Positions 47,475-59,800 of a stretch of DNA of 64,000 nucleotides are shown here, piece by piece (within the stretch, counting starts at the first letter, position 1; the number at the start of each line of letters is the position of its first letter). The stretch spans positions 1 to 64,000 of the forward strand of contig WSYH01002437.1 of NCBI GenBank assembly GCA_036426205.1, given 5' to 3'. This DNA comes from Ascaphus truei. Lineage: Eukaryota; Chordata; Amphibia; Anura; Ascaphidae. The position numbers were made by a program, and so were the translations under genes. The notes below the pieces were generated by a model. The model was given only the letters and a program-made list of their open reading frames with translations. It did not search any database and was not told where the DNA came from.

Positions 47475-48074
47475 CAGACAGACACACACACACACAGACA
47501 GACACACACACACAGAGACACACACACCCCAGTGACAGACACAGCACAGACACGACAACACACACCAGTGACAGACACACACACAACACCACACCACACA
47601 GTGACAGACACACACAACACAAACACAACACACCCACCCACACACAAACACACGACACACACACCAAACACAACAGTGACAGACACACACACACGCAGTG
47701 AGAAACGCGCCACACACAGTGAGCCCGTGAACACACACAGTGCAGGAACAGCGCACCAACACAGTGAGACACAGGACACACAGTGAGACACGCGCACACA
47801 CAGTGAGACACGCGCGCACACGCACACAATGAGACGCACGCACACACACACAGTGACATACCCACATACAGTGACAGACGCACACAAAGTGACAGCACAC
47901 ATCAGTGACAGACACAACACACAGTGACAGACCACACACACTCAGTGACAGACACACACAGTGACAGACACACACACACAGTGAAGAACACACAGTGACA
48001 CACACAGTGACACACAGGACACACCACAGTGACACGCACACACACAGTGACACGCACACACACAGTGACACAGT

Positions 48075-48120
<46 letters not shown>

Positions 48121-48157
48121 ACAACACACACACCACAACACACACACACACACACAC

Positions 48158-48200
<43 letters not shown>

Positions 48201-48243
48201 CACAACACACACTGACACACACACAACACACACACACAACACA

Positions 48244-48290
<47 letters not shown>

Positions 48291-48570
48291 GACACACACA
48301 CACACACACAGTGAGTGACACACACACAGTGAGACACACACACACACAGTGAGACACACACACACAGTGAGAGACACACACACACAGTGAGAGACACACA
48401 CACACAGTGAGAGGACACACACACACAGTGAGCGACAACACACACAGTGAGAGACACGCACACACACAGTGACACGCACACACACAGTGACACGCACACA
48501 CACACAGTGACACACACACACAGTGACAGACACACAGACACACACACACAGTGACAGACACACAGACACA

Positions 48571-48612
<42 letters not shown>

Positions 48613-48640
48613 GACAGACACACACAGACACACTGTGAGA
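47058..48640. repeat. CA-rich array with GTGACA(GA) interruptions
   Basis: Units of cacacacagtgacagacac with variable CA runs, pure CA at 48,075-48,120 and 48,150-48,200, then gtgagacacac units toward the end. The longest open frame in the window (552 codons, minus strand) lies here and reads only C, V, S, H and L repeats. Copy 1 lacks this array. Confidence 0.95.
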
Positions 48641-49083
48641 CACATGTGGTCGGGCACCAAAACTCTGCAGTGAGGATGCCGCAGCCTCGCCCCCCCACCG
48701 GGGGACACCAGTCCCTCCGTCCATTCTCCGAGTCCCACGGCCAGAAGGCGCCTCTATCCTATGCCGGGCGCTCCGCCCGGTCGGGTGACGGGTGTGGGGG
48801 CAGAGCATGCAGCGCAGGCCGCCGTGCAACCCGGAGTCGGGAGGACGGTGAAGCCGCCCGATGAGCGGAAGCAGCCGCGGGCCGGGCGTGGGGGGCGGCG
48901 CATGCAGCGCATGGCACCCCGGAGCATGCGCGAGCCGGCGTCGGGAGGACGGTGAGCAGCCTGAGGAGCGGGAGCAGCCGCGCGTGCGCACCACCGCCAG
49001 GCCGCTGGGCGGCCTGAGCACACGTGCAACACGCAGGTGACAGGGGGGGCACCGGGGAAAAGGAGGGGGGACCGAACAGGGGC
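48641..49083. other. CpG-rich segment
   Basis: High density of CpG with repeated 'gcatgcagcgca' and 'cggcgtcgggaggacggtga' words (48,830, 48,938). This could be a CpG island or a GC-rich transposon core. Frames on both strands are long because of composition; none is recognisable. Confidence 0.4.
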
Positions 49084-49200
49084 CAGTGGGGGGGGGGAGT
49101 GACACACGGGGGAGTGGGGGGGGGAGTGACAACCGGGGGAGTGGGGGGGGGAGTGACACCCGGGGGCAGCAAGGGGGGGCAATACCCGGTGGGGGTGATA
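49084..49200. repeat. G-rich tandem repeat, G-quadruplex-prone
   Basis: About three to four units of agtgggggggggagtgacac plus cggggg, ~27-28 bp each. Every unit offers two long G runs. Confidence 0.8.
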
Positions 49201-49720
49201 CCCGGGGGCAGGGGGACTCAGCGGGAGACAGAACAGGAGGGAGAGGGAGAAGAACTAGAGTGGCCGGGCGGTGGTGCGAGGAGGAGGAGGAGGAGGGCCG
49301 GTCGAGGACACAGAAGCAAGCCAATGAGAGGAGAGCGAACCACAGAGGCTGAGTGACAGACCAATCAGATTGCCCCTAGAGACGGACATACAACGGTTTC
49401 AATAATATAGATATAGATATTCTTTGTGAGCTGGCTACACATTGTAATCACTGGCGACCAAGAAACTTATATATGGTAGTTGATATCCTTAGCACTTACA
49501 CCACAGACTATGTATATACATATATCTGTGTATCACTGCACCGTATTTGTTATTGCTATTAGAGTTTAAATTTGTATACAAATTATAGATTCACATCTTG
49601 GGAACCAGATACTTATTTTAGTAACAGAAGTCGAATTGTCACCAGTATTCATTAGGGGAGCACTGTAGCGCCGATATGTTTTTCTGCCACATATATATAT
49701 ATATATATAATTATTTTTTT
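49201..49720. other. Purine-rich then AT-rich flank
   Basis: CCAAT words at 49,321 (gccaatgag) and 49,361 (accaatcag), 40 bp apart. An AT microsatellite lies at 49,692-49,710. 'ggagcactgtagcgccgata' at 49,658 resembles repeat sequence. No gene. Confidence 0.4.
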
Positions 49721-49724
49721 GAAG

Positions 49725-50190
49725 GCTATACACCCCTCTGCCCCTCCTTATATCTCAGCCTTAATATCTCACTATACACCTGCCCGACTCCTGCGTTCTG
49801 CTCAAGGATGTCTTCTGTCCCCCCCCTTTTGTATCGAAAACCTTCTACTGCCTAAAACCCCTCTCACTGACTGCCCCACACCTCTGTAATGCCCTTCCCC
49901 TCAATACCTGACTAGCACCCTCTCTCTTCACCTTTAAGACCCATCTTAAAACACATCTCGGTAACGCAGCATGCGAGTAGCTCCGTGGCTGATACTTTAC
50001 ACCTCATACATAAACCTTGGCCCCCTGCAGACGCACTTACCAGAACGCCCTCCTAGTGTCTCTGTACGTTCTCCCTACTTAACACTTAGATTGTAAGCTC
50101 TTCGGGACAGGGAATGATTATGTGTTATATTATTGTGTCCCGTGTGTTACTGCTGTGAAGCGCCATGTACATAAAGACATACACACACAC
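49725..50190 (+). mobile_element. L2/CR1-type LINE, C-terminal and 3' UTR remnant
   Basis: The plus strand near 49,870-49,960 translates, with one stop, to a LINE ORF2 C-terminal tail (LCNALPLNT-, then FKTHLKTHL). The 3' UTR has 'cttagattgtaagctcttcg' (50,084) and 'ctgctgtgaagcgccatgta' (50,150), the standard L2-type 3' end. Reverse transcriptase missing. It is the same family as the minus-strand tails at 17.4-17.9 and 35.8-36.3 kb. Confidence 0.75.
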
Positions 50191-50549
50191 ACTTCCAGTC
50201 CATCACAACTCCTTCTTAAATAAAATAGAGGTATGTGTATGAAGGAACCTGGGAAGTATAACTGGTACCTTATCATTTTGCAACAATGAATCAGTGCCGC
50301 GTTGGGTGGCGTTGGTGGAAGTTATTGGACGCAGATATTATTATGGGATGCCTGATATTGTTTCTCCAATTTTGCTGACCTCAAAATCCACCAGGTCTAA
50401 ATGCCCGATGGCTGCAAAATGTGCACCAAAAGTAACAAACCGCCTGTTATGTCTTATATAACAAGGAGCAACCAATTCAACCAAAACACATTCTTCATGA
50501 CAGTAGCCAAGACTTTGTCGTCTTTTATGCTAATCTTACTTAATGTAAC
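50191..50549. other. No feature recognised
   Basis: AT-rich, non-repetitive as far as I can see. Confidence 0.35.
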
Positions 50550-50761
50550 TCAATCCCCCCTCCCCCCCCAACAGGTCAGGTTTTCAGGATATCCCAGCTT
50601 CAGCACAGGTGGCTCAATCAGTGGCTCAGTCAAGACTGAGCCACTGATTAAGCCACCTGTGCTGAAGCAGGGACTGATTGAGCCACCTGTGCTGAAGTTT
50701 GGGACATCCTGAAAGCCGGACCTGTTGGGTGGCCCTTGACGAATGGAGTTGGCCGTCCCTG
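50550..50761. mobile_element. Palindromic MITE family P, copy at 50.6 kb
   Basis: Right end ggagttggccgtccctg is intact. The left terminus is replaced by a C-run, so it is 5' trimmed. The loop ctcagtcaagactgag (50,625-50,640) is a perfect small hairpin. Confidence 0.85.
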
Positions 50762-51030
50762 GTCTAACACCTACGTTTGTAACACTGACCCCTCCAACAG
50801 TAACCGGGTTCAAAAATAGTTACAAAAATAAAGTAACATGGAATCCACTGGTTAGGAATCGGGATCGGGCACCTCTACAGCTAATTGTGCTTAATATTCA
50901 CAATGGTCTAACACCCCCGTGGGCTCTAACGTCATCCATAGTACTGCCCACTACCTGGCCTGATCTCAATCAAGTTAGTCCCTCTTTATCCAACTACAAA
51001 TGTACATTATTTGCAGGTTAACTGGGCTGC
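50762..51030. other. No feature recognised
   Basis: Sequence without visible repeats or domains. Confidence 0.35.
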
Positions 51031-51100
51031 CGGGTGTCCAGTGCTGAACCGGACTGTCCTGTATTTGGACACTCTGTCCGGTAATAAATTAGAAGTAAAA
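51031..51100 (+). mobile_element. Solo terminus of the satellite-bearing transposon family
   Basis: Matches the first ~65 bp of element C (gggtgtccagt, 'ggactgtcctgtatttggac', ctgtcc-gtaataaat) but is followed by unrelated sequence rather than the satellite. Confidence 0.75.
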
Positions 51101-51164
51101 CTGTACGCCTGCTACACACTGAAGGTTGACAAACTCCCAAGATAACCAATGATTAAAAGCTGCC

Positions 51165-51535
51165 AAGCCTGCCAGAAACCTTCAATCCTCCAAGATGCAC
51201 CCCTCCTACCCCCCTTCCCCAAAAAATCCATTCGGCGCGGATTCATCAAAGGTCCCGCCATGGGATACAACCCGTGGACAGATAGAATCCAATCCGCGCA
51301 TTCAGAGATCCTGAGATCCCACCGACGCAGATTGCTGAACCCGCGGAACGGGTTTGGCAAAGATGTCCCCGGGCGGCGGAACCCACCAAGCGCGTTGGTA
51401 ACAATCATTTTAAAAAATCCGCCAACCGCGGATCGGCCCTTTATGAGATCGATTTACGCCGAAATCCGCCGACCAAAGGAACCGGTCGATCCGCTAGCGG
51501 ATCCACATTCGCCCACCTCTGCTCGTTACGTGGAG
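51165..51535. mobile_element. Likely hAT-type MITE with GATCCGCTAGCGGATC palindrome
   Basis: The perfect 16-bp palindrome lies at 51,488-51,503, followed by 'acattcgcccacctctg', which in complement (cagaggtgggcgaatg) is a hAT-like terminus. The interior is rich in CCGC/GCGG words ('gatccgc', 'aatccgccg'). The left end is not resolved. The 138-codon frame across it is not recognisable. Confidence 0.5.
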
Positions 51536-51570
51536 ATCACAAGGGATCCGCCACCCGCACCCTAGCTGTG

Positions 51571-52291
51571 CGGCAATATACACGCAGACTGCTCGCAAGG
51601 CGGCCTGTTAGCCGAGCTGGCTGCACGGAGATGTGATGCCAACGGCATTTCCAACCTACGCACGGCACAAGCAGGAGAGAGGGGGAGAGGAGGGGGGAGG
51701 GGGGAGAGATTTAAAGAGTGACACATTTGAATCAAGGCCAAAGCCAGCCATCAAAACAGGACGCTGTCTCTTTAACTGCCATGCAGGCGAAATGAAAGGA
51801 AATTAACGAAGTAATGGCGGCTATTTTGGCGCCATGGAAATAATACCCAATCTCGGGCCAGATTCGAAATGAAAATGAAGGTGATCCGTCATGTACGGCC
51901 TTTTTTTTTTTTTAAAACATATATATATATATATATATATATTTATTTATTTATTTTGTTTTTTTGAACGCAGGCGAAGTAATTACTCAAATTAAAGCAA
52001 CTGGAAAAATAAACATCGGCCTCAAAAAAAAGAAAATGCTTCTTTTTTTCCCCCCCGCCCTCTCTCTCTGTTGGTTTAAAGGAGCGTGGCGGTGTTAACC
52101 CGTTCATTGCTGAAGGGGCGCCTGCAGTTTGGACGTTTTGAGGGTTAACCCCAGTCGCTGCCAGTGTCGTTGTGCAGCAAGGGGAACCGGTGCATTTAAT
52201 AAAAGGTGCGACATACACTAACCTCATAAATAGGAATTAAACTGAAAGCGCTCACCCTCACGTTTCACAATGGCTATTGATATACAGTAAT
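51571..52291. other. Mixed simple sequence, no gene
   Basis: Purine tract at 51,669-51,711, a T-run and TA repeat at 51,900-51,945, and a pair of ggttaaccc words at 52,094 and 52,144 similar to those near 15,003 and 33,385. Confidence 0.4.
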
Positions 52292-52528
52292 GCAAGGACT
52301 CTCAACCCTAGTCCTCAAGCCTCCCCCCCCACAAACAGGTCAGGTTTTCAGGATATCCCTGCTTCAGCACGGGTGGATCAATCAGTGGATTGAGCCACCT
52401 GTGCTGAAGCAGGGGCCGATTGAGCCACCTGTGCTGAAGCAGGGATATTATAAAAAAACCTGACCTGTTGAAGGGGGGGGGGGGTGGGGGGGAGGGAGAG
52501 GGCTTGAGGACTGGAGATGAGCACCCCG
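52292..52528. mobile_element. Palindromic MITE family P, copy at 52.3 kb
   Basis: One left module and two right modules; the G/A-rich run at 52,476-52,502 interrupts the right end. Confidence 0.83.
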
Positions 52529-52849
52529 GCGTTTTCAGATGATGTAAGTAAGATTAATAGGCTCCAGACATTAAAGCCAACGGAAGTCAAATCATTATTT
52601 ACCCTGCCTCTCCTGTTCTGCCCCGTGTGTAACATTGGCTGGAATACAACGCTTCAGTTAACGTTGGAGACACAGAAACTGATGGCAGATGGGGGACATT
52701 TGGCCGGTCAACTCCGTCCTTATTCCCAATTCGCTGCCAAATTGCAAACGCCATCAGATCTAAAGACTCTTTGTAAGGCTGTCTTCCCCGTGCTGGGGGA
52801 GATTGTAAACCACTGCATACATATTTTTTAAATAACATTATTTGGATGT
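52529..52849. other. No recognised feature; a 104-codon plus-strand frame is present
   Basis: The frame 52,517-52,831 spans the MITE end and has no recognisable domain or splice context. It is treated as chance. Confidence 0.35.
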
Positions 52850-52985
52850 ACTGTACATCGTTATTTGTATAACGCCGCCACAGTAGTACACAGTGTTTCA
52901 CAGCAGTATAAGTAAGATAATGAAGACGTAAATTAAAACATTATGAAAGAAGTCCCCGCCCCGAAGAGCTTGCAATCTAAGTACT
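52850..52985 (-). mobile_element. L2-type LINE tail fragment
   Basis: Words 'ttatttgtataacgccgcca' (52,861) and 'ccgaagagcttgcaatctaa' (52,961) match, in the same order, the minus-strand tails at 17.4-17.9 and 35.8-36.3 kb. Confidence 0.65.
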
Positions 52986-54063
52986 TCATAGTAACCGAAC
53001 ACTGGGGATCTTTACCTAATCGCTTTTGCGATTACACTCTCGCACACAAGATAACAAAATTGTTAACCCACACTCTTTCCCTTGGTTTGCGAAAACAAAT
53101 GATGCAGCCACCGTTGACCAAAGAGCTAAAGGGGTAGAACAAAAACGACCGGATAAGATTACAAAACCACAAAGACCCAAAGACAATAGGAACATATTAT
53201 TTGTTTTTCAAGAAGTTAGTAAATAATGATACATTTTTCTAAGGATAAAATGTTTTGAGAACCTTTTTTTTTTTTAATGTGAGAGTGCCCCATTTAACCC
53301 TTTAAATAGAATGATAATATGGCTTCGCCTGTATAACCTCTGCCCTGCCACCCAGACTCCGTTTGGGCCCTTCTGCGTATGTGACCGCGGAGACCGGACA
53401 CAGTGGTTCAAACGAGGTCTCGCTCGACACAAAGTCTCCAAAAGTCAGGGGATTAAGGAAGTGGGTGTGGATTTTGAGGTGCAAAGACAGGGGCTCTCAA
53501 ACCATCGTCCATGCCCGCCTCGACACCTGCGCCCCGCCTTCCCCCCCTCCCCAGTGGTCTCCTGAGACGCCAGTGCCTTGGAATCCACTTCAATCAGCTC
53601 CTTCTCATCGCCGGCAACTTTCCGATCACTGACCAAGATTGATGTCCAGCGACGCGGAAAGATATATCTTCGGTGCTTAGAAAAACATGTCGCTGAGCCG
53701 AGCAAAGTGTCGTTCCAGTGAGCGTCCAAACCCTGAACCATTGAAGTTGGCGGCGGCCAGGAGATGCTTAGGGCCACATGAGACGGCCCTGCTCCTGGCC
53801 CCCGAGGGCCACACTTTGGCTCCTCCTGCAATCTCAGCAGAGACATGAAGCCTCATGAATATAATTATGATTTGGCTTTGGCACCCCTTAACTTTTTGTT
53901 TTGGGGGGAGGCCGGGAAATATTTAACTGTTGCCCGGCACTTTTAGACTATGGCAATAGTACTGCCAATAAATAACAGGAACAGATCAGGCCCGGTCCTG
54001 AATATGGCGACATTTTGCCATGTTACATATGATCTTATTACATTGGCAGCAGTTCTAGGGGTG
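52986..54063. other. No gene recognised
   Basis: The part at 53,330-53,850 is GC-moderate, apparently non-repetitive within the window, and has frames of 84-133 codons on both strands without a domain I know. 'gagggccacactttggctcc' at 53,803 and 'caggggctctcaaac' at 53,488 resemble hAT termini, so it could be another MITE. Confidence 0.35.
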
Positions 54064-54127
54064 TTAGGTGTCCAGTATTGGACCGGACTGTCCTGTATTT
54101 GGACACTGTCCAGTAATAAATGAGGTA

Positions 54128-56890
54128 ATACTGGGTGTGTATGTATATACTGGTATTACCTCTCTGGGCGTGTATGTGTATACCGGTATTACCTCTCTGG
54201 GCGTGTATGTGTATACCGGTATTACCTCTCTGGGCGTGTATGTGTATACCGGTATTACCTCTCTGGCGGGTATGTGGTATACTGTATTAAACCTCTCTGG
54301 CGCGTGTAATGTGTAACCGGTATTACCTTCTCTGGGCGTGTATGGTGTATACGGTAATTACCTCCTGCTTGTAGTGTATACCGGTTATACTCTCTGGATC
54401 GGCGTAGGTATTACGCAGGAGTGTCTGGATACCGGTATTAGCTCTCTGGGCGTGTAGTGTATCACGGTATTACCTCTCGGGGCTGTATGTTGTTATACGG
54501 TATTAACTCTCTGGACGTGTATGTGATACCGGTTTACCTCTCGTGGCGTGTATGGTGTATACCGGTATTACCTATCTGGAGTGTAGTATGTGTATACTCG
54601 GTATTACTATTTCTGGGACATGTACGTGTATACGGTATTACTGCTCGGGAGTTGATGTGTATATCAGGATATACCTCTCTGGACTGTGTATGCGGTATAC
54701 CGGTACTATCCGTCTGAGTATCTGGACATGGGGTATTATACCGGCTATTACCTTCTCTCGAGCGTGTAGTTGTATACCGGTATTACCATGCTGGGTGTGT
54801 CGTGGTGTATACCGTATTACCCTCTGGACGTGTGTGTGTTTACCGGTATTACCCTCTCTGGACGTGTATGTGTATAAAGGTATTACCTCTCTGAGACGTT
54901 ATGTGTATACCGGGATTATCACTCTCTTGGCGTGTATGTGTATACCGGTATTACTATCTCTGGGAGGTAGGTATGTGTATACCGGTATTACCTCTCTGGG
55001 CGTGTGTGGATAACGGTATTACCTCTCCTGGGCGTGTAGTGTATTACCGGTAATTACCTCTCTGGGCATGTATGTGTATACCGGATTACCTCTCTGGCGG
55101 GTATGTTATACCGAGTATTACTCTCTGGGCGTGTATGTGTATACCGGTATTACCTCTCGGGCGTGTATGTGCTTACCGGTATTACCTCTCTGGGCGTGAT
55201 GTTGTATACCGTATTACCTCTCTGGGCGTGTATGTGTATACGGTATTACCTCTATTGGGACGCTATGTGTGTATATCCGGTATTACCTCTATGGGCGTTA
55301 TATGTGTATACCGGTATTACCTCTCTAGGGTTTGTATGTGGATAATCGGTATATCGCTGCTCTGGGCGTGTAGTGTATACCGGTATTACGTCTCTGGACG
55401 TGGTATGCAATGTGTATACGGCTTATACCTCTCTGGAGCGTGTATGTGTATACCAGTATTACCTCTCTGGGCGTGTATGTGTTATAACGGTATTACCTCT
55501 CTGGCGTGATGGCATACCGTATACATGCTTGGGCGTTCATTGATTTACCCGCGTATACCTCTCTGGGCATGTTGTGTTATACCGGTAGTACCCTCTGGGC
55601 GCTGTATGTGTATCCGGTATTACCTCTTGGGTGTATGTGTATACGGTATTACCTTCTGGGCGTGATGTGTATACCCGGTATTACACGCTTGGGCGTGTAT
55701 GTGTTATACCGGTATTTCCTCGCTCGGCGTTGTATGTGATAACGGTATTACCTATCTGGGTGTGTATGGTATACGAGTATTACCCGTCTGGGCGTGTATG
55801 TGATACCGGATTTCCTCCTCTGGGGTGTATGTGTATACTGGTATATCCTCTCTGGGCGTGTATGTGTATACGGTATTACCTCTCTTGGAACGTGTATGTG
55901 TATATAGTATTACTCTGGGCGTTGTATGTGTTATACCGGTATACCTTCTGGGGCGTGTAGTGTAGGAACCAGTATTACCCTCTCTGGGCCGTGTTGTGTT
56001 TATACCAGGTATTACCTATCATGGGCGTGTATGTGTTACCCGGTATACTTCGGGGTATCGTGAGTCCGATACCCGCGTAGTATTACTACTTCTCGGGCGT
56101 GTATGTGTATAACCGGTATTACCTCTCTGGATGTGTGTTATGGGTTATAGTGTATACCCGCGTATTACCTCTCTGGCGTGCTGGTGTATACCCGGTATTA
56201 CTCTTGGGCATGTGTATAACGGTATTACCTCTCTGGGCGTGTGTATGTGGTTCTTATACCGTTATTTTATTACCTCTCTGGGCGGTGTATGTGTACACCG
56301 GTATTACCTCTTGGGGTGTATGTGTATACCGGGATTACGCTCTGGACGTGTAGTGTAGTATCGGTATTACCTATCGCTGGATCGGTATGTGCTTCATACC
56401 GGTATTACCTCTCTGGACGTGTGTATACGGTATTACTTCTCTGAGGCTGTATGTGTATACCGGTATTAATAACCTCTCTGGGTGTGTATGTGTATACCGG
56501 TATTACCTCTCTGGACGTGTGTGTGTATACAGGGTATACTCTCTGGGACATGTATGTGTTTATACCGGTATTACCTCTCTGGACATGTATGTGGTATACC
56601 GGTATTACCTATCTTGGGTGTATGCGTATACGGTATTACCTCTCTGGGCGTGTATGTGTACCGGTATTACCATCCTCTGGGGGTGTATGTGTATACGCGT
56701 ATACCTCTCTGGGCGTGTATGTGTTATACCGGTATTACCTCTCTGGGCATGTATGTGTATACCGGTATTACCTCTCGGGCAGTGTATGTGTATAACCGTA
56801 TTACCTCTCTGGGAGTGTATGTGTATACCGGTATTACCTCTCTGGCGTGATTTTGTATACCGGTATTAACTCTCTGGGCGTGTATGTGCG
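54128..56890 (+). repeat. 33-bp satellite array C, first part (~84 units)
   Basis: The unit is the reverse complement of arrays A/B (tctctgggcgtgtatgtgta followed by taccggtattacc). Near-perfect for the first ~130 bp, then increasingly noisy. Confidence 0.95.
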
Positions 56891-59800
56891 ATGTACAGCG
56901 ATTGGACAAACTGGACGATTCGGGCCTCCACCCACCCCGCACTAGATGTCTCGTCGCTAAGGGCTTTTTGCCTTCTCGTCTCGTCGCCTCTGAGCGCTAG
57001 CCGCCCCCTGTGCCCATTCGCCTCCCTATTCTCAACTCCCCTACACTAGCCTCCCTTGACCTCCCCGACCGGGAGCGGACCCCTGATACTCCCCCCAGAC
57101 CCGCCCAGGCGACCGCACAGGACTCTGTATCCTACCTCCTACACCCCCCCGTTTATTAGTCATCATTTTGGTCTCCCCCTTATCCGAGAGGTTCTAGACA
57201 ACCTCATCCCACCGGTGGACCCTTTCCATAACTGTCTGGCTCGGACTATACACACACCGCTATGCCTTTTGGACAAGGACTGCGAATTATTGCTTTGCTT
57301 CTGTGCAGCGAACCTTTTTTTTTTCAGTCCTCTAAGGGACCACCTTTTGCATTCTTTGCGTTGGGCTCCTGTATCCGAGCAGGGTCCGGTTTTAACTGCT
57401 CATGGTTTTACTCTTTCTTGACGCTTAAAAGTAGACCCTTTTCGTTATTCTCGCGATCTCTGTCTTGCTGCTACTATGCCTGTGCCCGCTACGCAGTCGC
57501 TGTCGTCAGTGGCGCTCCTTTTCCCCAGGTCTGTTCCGCTCTTCCTTCCCTCCCAGTTCCCCTATTGTCCGCTGTCCCATCTTTGCCTTGGCGCCGCAGT
57601 CTCTGCCTTACTTCTCGCCCCTCACCCAGGCACCCGTAGCCGCTTCCACGCCCCCCTTTTCCGCCCCCTGTCCTCCCTTCTTTATACACCGCCTTCCCAG
57701 CTCACCCTCCTTCAGTGTACCCTTCAGGCTCCCCCACTTTGATCTGAGCCCCACCCACACCCGTCGATATACCCCTTCCGCTTTCTTTCTGTTCGCCCTA
57801 TTTTTCCCATCCGAGCTCCCACCTAATTCTTTATCCAGGTCATTTTGTTTCGCGTTGTCTAGCTCAACTTCTTTCTTTTATACTTCCCTCCCCGCCCGCC
57901 ACCCGCTCGTCTGTGCAAATATCGAGCGACCCGTTAGCGTTTCGATTACGAAAGGGACATTCCGCCCGTACCTGTGCCCTGTTAGCAAAGGGGAGCTCCC
58001 AATACTCTATCGACGACTCTTTCCAAGTTAGCGGCGCCCCACCAGCTACCCTTCCGATCTCGTCCCGTCGCAGGTCCTTAAATTCTGTTTTTCCTCTCTT
58101 CCCAGACATCCACTTTCCCATCCCCGATCCCCGTCCTCCTTTTTCCCCCCCTTCTAACCCCACAACCTTTCCCTTTTCCCCCATCCCCGCCCCCCCAACC
58201 ATTTCCTCTGACCCCGTCCCCTTCGTCCACACCCGCCACACCCCCCCATTTCACGAGTACGACCACGTTCCCTGGAGGTTGTCCTCTCTTTATCCCCCTC
58301 TTCAGGCACACCTATTTTCTAAATCCGCCCCTTCCCCAACCAGGCGTTAGTTCTCTCTAACTATTCAATTATGACCTTATGCGTACGAAGCAGCCCCCAT
58401 TGGCACACTCCCCCCATCCGTGACCCGAGGTCGTGACCTGTAATGTCCCCCACCAACAACCTCGCCCCTATTCTCGGGACCGCTGCGGCTAAACGCTAGA
58501 CCCAGGAGGGTACGCGGGACCGCAATTCCTGCCCGCTTTGCCTCCTCCCTGCCTTTTTGAGGCCCAGCGCAGCTCTCATACTCTGCCTTTACAACCTCCT
58601 CTGGCCGACGTCATGGTCAATCTTTCCCTACTACTAATCACCCTATCTCCCTTCCCCACTCGCTCTCCCTCCCCCGCTGTTGTTCTTCCTTCTACGTCCC
58701 TCTTTCCCCTTTTATTTTACTTCTGCTCCAGTGTGTTGCAACGCTTTACGCTCGTTCCTATCCCGTTTCCCGCTGTTTTTCCCTAGGTTTCCTTTCCCCT
58801 ATCTTTCCAACTGCCTACCGCCCTCTACGATCCCAACCCAATTGACTTCTTGTCTTATTTTTCTAGCATTGACGATCCCTCTTTTCTTCTTATCTCACTC
58901 TGTGCGTCCCCTCTCTCCTTAGTCACTTTGGGTGGTGTTTTAGCCCACCCCTCCCCTTAACTCACTCCTCGTCCCGTCTTTTACTGCCATTTCGCTCTCC
59001 CCCCACCCTCTTAGTCCCCCTCACTCTTTGAGCTCGACTCCCCATCCTTTATCTTCTACGTACTTCCATCTATGTTAACACTCACCTCTGGGCAGTCTAC
59101 TTTTTGCCTCTTACCCCCACCCCCCCCTGCCTTTCCGTACTTTTTTTCTGTACTTTTCTGTGCTTCTTTCTCTTTGACTCAACGCACTCACTCTCCTAAC
59201 CTCCCCCATCCGGCCCATTCCCCATCTTTGGCTCCCCTATCTCCTACCATCTCCCCCGTCTTTCTCTTATTTTGGATACAGACAGCCCTCTGCTTTCAAC
59301 CCTTTCCTCTACTTTTATCTGCATTTTACATCCATCCCCCCCTCACCCGCTTCCTTCGCGATTACTAATAAACCTTCGACCCTCTGCCCCTTCCCCTCCT
59401 CATTCGTTTGTCGACTCCTTATGCTATCATTCGCATCCACATGTTCGCACTCCTCTACCTATCCTACGATAGCCCCCCCCTACTTTTCCCCTGCCCCTTC
59501 TTCTACCTCTTTTTTTTCAACCCCTCCGGCCCCACTCCCCAGTCATTTTTTTCTCTCCTACCTCATCACTCTACTCCCTTTCTGTCCCTCTCCCCTTCTC
59601 CTTGTCCATCGACCTGTTCACCCCCGTTCCATATTCCTTTCCCTTAATCCTACTATCCTCCTCGCCCCCCCTTACAGGCTTCCTTTACCTCACGCCCCCC
59701 CATCTCCCCTCCCTACGACACTCGCTTGTCCCCCTTCTTTCGCCCTTAACTTGCCCGTTTCTACAGCCCACTTCTTCCCTTTTTTTTTCCCATATTTTCC

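Noticed and set aside
47040..48698. 552-codon minus-strand open frame and other long frames in CA arrays
   Set aside because: Translation of (CA)n/GTGACA gives only Cys/Val/Ser/His/Leu repeats; it has no domain and appears in several frames at once.
48641..49356. Arg/Pro/Gly-rich frames as a coding exon with CpG island
   Set aside because: Long frames exist on both strands because of GC content; there is no recognisable domain, and the segment contains tandem repeats.
52517..52831. 104-codon plus-strand frame as a gene
   Set aside because: It begins inside a family P MITE end and shows no recognisable homology.
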